From positions 1-6,756 of the forward strand of contig CAIVKT010000721.1 in the NCBI GenBank assembly GCA_903906615.1: a stretch of 6,756 nt of DNA, given 5' to 3'. The notes beneath the pieces were generated by a model, which made no database searches, had not been told where the DNA came from, and saw only the letters and a list, made by a program, of their open reading frames with translations. A program made the position numbers and the translations under genes. Of the stretch, positions 3,967 through 6,756 are shown in pieces; the stretch's first letter is position 1, and every line of letters begins with the position of its first letter. This DNA is from an uncultured Bacteroidota bacterium (GTDB lineage: Bacteria; Bacteroidota; Bacteroidia; Chitinophagales; Chitinophagaceae).

Positions 3967-5521
3967 GTTTTATCAAGTCCTCCGTCTGTGAGTCCAGAAA
4001 GTTATATTCTGTGAGGGGCAGGCTGGCATCTGCTATTACTTTTACTTTGGCTTTATGCTCCTTGTCCCACTTCTTCACTATTGATGGTTTGAAGAAAGAG
4101 CCCTTGGTGAGATAGGCTTCCAGTATAGGGTTCACATGCAGGGTGAGGCTGCGGTGGCCTTGCGTTACTATGTAGCGCAGGTCTTTTTCTATCTCGTCGC
4201 CCAGCATTATGGATGGGCCTATTTTGCCGGTTCCTTTGCAGGTAGGGCAAACCTCTGCTGTAGTGATGTTGATCTCCGGGCGCAGGCGCTGGCGGGTTAT
4301 CTGCATCAGCCCGAACTTGGATACCGGTAGCACAGTATGGCGCGCGCGGTCGGTAACCATCAGGTCTTCCATAGCCTCATACAGCTGCTTCCTGTTCTCG
4401 GGCAGCTTCATGTCTATAAAGTCTATGATGATGATGCCACCCAGGTCGCGCAGGCGTAGCTGGCGCACTATTTCCGTCGCTGCTTCCAGGTTGGTGGCCA
4501 GGGCATTCTGCTCCTGTCCTGCCTCGGGGCTGCGGGTGCCGCTGTTCACGTCTATTACATGCAGCGCCTCGGTATGCTCAATGATGAGGTACGCGCCGCT
4601 GTTCATGTTCACGGTCTTGCCAAAGGAGGCTTTCACCTGCTTCGATACACCGTAGGTATCAAATATAGATTGCGAATTGGTGTGCAGCTGCACGATCTCC
4701 TCCTGCCCGGGCGATATGCGGGAGATGTACTCCTTTGTAACCGCCAGCAGGTTCTTATCATTCACTACTATCTTCTGAAAGCTGGTGCTCAGCAGGTCGC
4801 GGAGTATGGATGTGGTTTTGTCCTGCTCGCTCAGTATCATCTGCGGGGCTTTTGCGCCCTTCAGGTTGGCCTGCACGTCTTTCCACATTTTCTCCAGCTC
4901 CAGTATATCGGTATGCAGCTCGGCGGTGTTCTTGCCTTCTGCTGCGGTACGTACTATTACACCAAAGTTCTTAGGCTTTATGCTTTCTACGATCCGCTGC
5001 AGGCGCTTGCGCTCCTCGGCGGAATGTATCTTGCGCGATATAGCCACCACATCATTAAAAGGGGTAACCACCACAAAGCGGCCGGGCAGCGATATTTCGC
5101 AGCTCAGGCGCGGGCCTTTAGAGGATATAGGTTCCTTCAGTATCTGTACTACTATTTCCGGCTTGCCGGTAAATACTTCTGTTATCTTTCCTGCTTTCTG
5201 TATCTCCGGCTCATTCTTGAATTTGCCAAAGTCATCGCCCCAGGGGGTATTGCCTTCTACGCCTTGCTTACTGAATTTGATGAGCGATTTAAGGTATGGG
5301 CTCAGGTCGGTATAGTGCAGGAATGCGTCTTTCTCGAAGCCCACGTCTACAAACACGGCATTGAGGCCGGGCATGAGCTTCTTTATTTTGCCGAGGTACA
5401 GGTCGCCTACGGCAAACTGATCCTGGCCGCGACCATAGTGTAGCTCCACCAGCCGCTTGTCTTCAAGCAGGGCGATCTCTACACCATCAGGCGCTGAGTT
5501 GATAATAAGTTCTTTATTCAT
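3962..5521 (-). CDS. rng: Ribonuclease G (Rne/Rng family endoribonuclease)
   Basis: The 519-aa product is an RNase E/G catalytic core, a cytoplasmic single-strand endoribonuclease acting in rRNA maturation and mRNA decay. Residues about 36-130 form the S1 RNA-binding domain (VGDLYLGKIKKLMPGLNAVFVDVG), carrying an insertion (about 76-112) typical of RNase G/E proteins outside enterics. HVIDVNSGTR holds D324 and N326, and IIIIDFIDM holds D367; these match RNase E D303, N305 and D346 with a constant offset of 21. CPTCKGTG (C425, C428) is the zinc-link, with the same offset. No long C-terminal degradosome scaffold follows, hence RNase G rather than E. The ATG at 5521 fits the family start (KELIINSAPDGVEIALLED). 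It ends the minus-strand run of TPR gene, 30-aa peptide gene and rng, and a strong terminator follows. Confidence 0.96.
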   Translation of the reverse strand: MNKELIINSAPDGVEIALLEDKRLVELHYGRGQDQFAVGDLYLGKIKKLMPGLNAVFVDVGFEKDAFLHYTDLSPYLKSLIKFSKQGVEGNTPWGDDFGKFKNEPEIQKAGKITEVFTGKPEIVVQILKEPISSKGPRLSCEISLPGRFVVVTPFNDVVAISRKIHSAEERKRLQRIVESIKPKNFGVIVRTAAEGKNTAELHTDILELEKMWKDVQANLKGAKAPQMILSEQDKTTSILRDLLSTSFQKIVVNDKNLLAVTKEYISRISPGQEEIVQLHTNSQSIFDTYGVSKQVKASFGKTVNMNSGAYLIIEHTEALHVIDVNSGTRSPEAGQEQNALATNLEAATEIVRQLRLRDLGGIIIIDFIDMKLPENRKQLYEAMEDLMVTDRARHTVLPVSKFGLMQITRQRLRPEINITTAEVCPTCKGTGKIGPSIMLGDEIEKDLRYIVTQGHRSLTLHVNPILEAYLTKGSFFKPSIVKKWDKEHKAKVKVIADASLPLTEYNFLDSQTEDLIKL

Positions 5522-5592
5522 TAGAATACCGGTTCGGCTTCTGCTGCAATCGCCCCCATATCAGCGAGGCTTTCAGGCTGTAATAATAGACC

Positions 5593-5637
5593 TGCACATC
5601 ACCTGTGCGCGCAATGCGGGCGTGCAGATGATGTGCA
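5593..5637 (-). promoter_or_regulatory. Long hairpin in the rng leader
   Basis: Positions 5593-5605 pair with 5625-5637 over 13 bp. The only irregular pair (5602 with 5628) is a G.U wobble on the minus-strand RNA but a C/A clash on the plus strand, which favours a role in the rng-sense transcript. A short inner helix (5608-5610 with 5620-5622) can stack after two mismatches. No U-run follows, so it is not a simple terminator. It sits 70-115 bases before the rng ATG, after the stop of the 30-aa gene. By analogy with the structured, autoregulatory leader of E. coli rne, it could let RNase G control its own mRNA; that is inference. Confidence 0.5.
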
Positions 5638-5683
5638 AGTATAAAGCGGCAGGCGCTTGTGAAGGAAGCAGTGGTTTAATAGC

Positions 5684-5776
5684 CTACTTATTCTTCTTAT
5701 GTCGGTTCTTTCTCAAACGTTTTTTGCGTTTGTGTGTGGCTATCTTATGACGTTTTCTTTTTTTACCGCAAGGCAT
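5684..5776 (-). CDS. 30-aa extremely basic peptide, ribosomal-protein-like
   Basis: A minus-strand ORF from ATG (5776-5774) to TAG (5686-5684) encodes MPCGKKRKRHKIATHKRKKR followed by LRKNRHKKNK. Twenty of 30 residues are Lys, Arg or His, and no acidic residue is present. I recognise this as a short protein seen widely in Bacteroidota, close to rng in other genomes as I recall it, and usually labelled hypothetical. The composition is that of small ribosomal proteins (compare L34, bL36 and bTHX), so rRNA binding is the natural guess; it has no membrane segment. It lies 20 bases after the TPR gene and 162 bases before rng. The exact match to a conserved short frame, despite its size, makes it a real gene in my judgement; the molecular role is inferred. 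Confidence 0.85.
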   Translation of the reverse strand: MPCGKKRKRHKIATHKRKKRLRKNRHKKNK

Positions 5777-5796
5777 AGTCTTACTTTTTTTATGAG

Positions 5797-6660
5797 TTAC
5801 TTTAATAAATTTATCTTCTGGTCTATTTCCTTGCTAAAGCCCGGATCATTAACCACCTTCTTACACTCTTCAAACAATTGTATGGCTTTCGCCTTATCTC
5901 CTTTTCCTTCGTAGGCCTGGGCCAGGAAGAATAATGCTTCCCTGTTCTTAGGGTCTGTCTTCAGTACCGTTTCAAACCTGCCTACAGCTTTCTCATACTG
6001 CCCGGATTGTATAGACATCCTGCCCAACAACATGTTGGCCGGTATATCATCTGGTTTTTCCCTGGTAATGGCTAACAGGATCTGTACCCCTCTCATCGGC
6101 TCGCCTGCACCCTCGATGTATGCTGTAGCGAGCCCCAGTTTGGTGTCTTCGTTATCCGCATTTATCTTTAAAGAGCGCTCAAAACAGCTTACCGCCTCAC
6201 CCGCTTCCCAAGCCTGAACTGATGGTGAACTCTCGCCTTCCATCAGCTGTAAAAAGAATTGGCCTGCAAAGGTGAGCTTTTTTTCTGAGTTTTCCAATTT
6301 TGCTTCCAGCCCGTTATAATAAGCTGCCGGCGCACCCGCGTGGGCATGGTCATATACCTTACTGAGCTTCCCAAAAACAGAAGCCATGCGCGACGAGTCG
6401 CGAATGGCTGTAAGTTCATTTTCGATGGATTTTACCGTATCAGCAACTGTTTTCGGGAGCTGCTTCTTTGATGCGGTTATTACAGAGTCAGAAGAGGCGG
6501 GCTTCATGGTGTTAGGGCCCTGGGCTGCCATGCCTGCCGCTGAGGGCCGCTGCGTTTCCGCAGCCTGCTTCTTCATTGGCGGTATGGTGTTACCTCCCCA
6601 GTATATAAGAGCGGTTAATGCTATTGCTATTGCTATCGTGATATAATGTGCTGCCCGCAA
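5797..6660 (-). CDS. Membrane-anchored tetratricopeptide-repeat protein
   Basis: The 287-aa product has an N-terminal hydrophobic segment (about 6-21, YITIAIAIALTALIYW) after a short basic start, acting as an uncleaved anchor or signal. A low-complexity Pro/Ala/Ser/Gln linker (25-70) follows. The C-terminal half carries TPR-like units, about 153-184 (AVSCFERSLKINADNEDTKLG), 187-205, 209-239 (LLGRMSIQSGQYEKAVGRFE) and 243-272 (FFLAQAYEGKGDKAKAIQLFE). TPRs bind partner proteins; the partner is unknown. The start is TTG at 6660: an in-frame TAA lies just upstream (6667-6669), and the first ATG (codon 29) would remove the membrane segment. It opens the minus-strand run leading to rng, which suggests a link to RNA metabolism or to membrane organisation of it, unproven. 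No enzyme motif is visible. Confidence 0.85.
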   Translation of the reverse strand: MRAAHYITIAIAIALTALIYWGGNTIPPMKKQAAETQRPSAAGMAAQGPNTMKPASSDSVITASKKQLPKTVADTVKSIENELTAIRDSSRMASVFGKLSKVYDHAHAGAPAAYYNGLEAKLENSEKKLTFAGQFFLQLMEGESSPSVQAWEAGEAVSCFERSLKINADNEDTKLGLATAYIEGAGEPMRGVQILLAITREKPDDIPANMLLGRMSIQSGQYEKAVGRFETVLKTDPKNREALFFLAQAYEGKGDKAKAIQLFEECKKVVNDPGFSKEIDQKINLLK

Positions 6661-6677
6661 GGAATTTTATTTTTTCG

Positions 6678-6699
6678 CTGCCCGCCTACCTGCGGACAG
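6678..6699 (-). promoter_or_regulatory. Leader hairpin of the TPR gene
   Basis: Positions 6678-6685 pair with 6692-6699 around a 6-base loop. The single non-Watson-Crick pair (6681 with 6696) is G.U on the minus-strand RNA. It lies just downstream of the TACCTTTG box, at or near the predicted transcript start. The sequence is similar to GC-rich palindromes scattered in Bacteroidota spacers, so it may simply be a dispersed repeat. Confidence 0.4.
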
Positions 6700-6700
6700 G

Positions 6701-6708
6701 CAAAGGTA
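6701..6708 (-). promoter_or_regulatory. -7 box for the TPR-peptide-rng run
   Basis: On the minus strand this reads TACCTTTG, an exact TAnnTTTG match and identical to the box before rpmH. It lies 40 bases upstream of the TTG start at 6660. No TTG is found at the ideal 19-base distance upstream; one is present about 10 bases away. As the only exact box in front of the three genes, it is the best candidate for a shared promoter. Confidence 0.5.
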
Positions 6709-6756
6709 GTTCAAATCACAATTGCTACTTGCTATTGGTATTAATCCCTTTCGGCA

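Noticed and set aside
4136..5443. Plus-strand frames across rng
   Set aside because: Antisense shadows; Tyr/Leu/Ala-rich reading without domains, while the minus strand encodes a complete RNase G.
5636..5643. Minus-strand TATACTTG as an internal rng promoter
   Set aside because: One mismatch to TAnnTTTG, no TTG at the correct distance, and the predicted start would fall inside the hairpin.
5514..5675. 53-codon open frame on the minus strand (…VQVYYYSLKASLIWGRLQQKP…) overlapping the rng start
   Set aside because: No ATG and only an internal GTG; much of it is the leader hairpin. A search for homologues of the LKASLIWGRLQQ part could revive it.

Overview
The window looks like chromosomal DNA from a member of the Bacteroidota, most likely near the Chitinophagaceae; that family placement is inferred. 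Three things point there: promoter boxes of the TAnnTTTG type with a TTG element 19 nt upstream, the absence of Shine-Dalgarno sequences before the genes, and the protein flavour (51-aa rpmH, RNase G with a large S1 insertion, a 30-aa basic peptide beginning MPCGKKRKRHK). Non-coding stretches are full of short degenerate tandem words and perfect palindromes.

Layout. Positions 1-150 hold an open frame running in from outside the window, containing two palindromes and ending on a strong hairpin. Positions 151-949 are about 800 bases without a credible gene, filled with repeat families, ending in a promoter-like box. At 950-2353 (+) lies an MBL-fold persulfide dioxygenase fused to two rhodanese-like domains, of CstB-like architecture, probably for sulfide/persulfide detoxification. 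After another repeat-rich spacer comes the compact (+) cluster rpmH (2613-2768), rnpA (2788-3204) and yidD (3207-3428): ribosomal protein L34, RNase P protein and the membrane-insertion factor. rnpA has no ATG, GTG or TTG at its proper N-terminus and appears to begin with ATT. An AT-rich orphan HI0074/HepT-like helical gene follows (3479-3889, +). A GC-rich hairpin at 3906-3925 is oriented to terminate the opposing transcript.

The (-) strand carries a three-gene run read from right to left: a membrane-anchored TPR protein (6660-5797), a 30-aa extremely basic peptide (5776-5684), and RNase G (rng, 5521-3962). A long hairpin lies in the spacer just upstream of rng.

The two gene groups share an RNA/ribosome theme: L34 and RNase P protein on one side, RNase G plus a ribosomal-protein-like peptide on the other. 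Points most worth a second look are the ATT start of rnpA, the 30-aa peptide in the rng operon, the rng leader hairpin, the orphan HepT-like gene lacking the R...H motif, and the repeat-laden spacers. I see no CRISPR array, insertion sequence, tRNA or rRNA.
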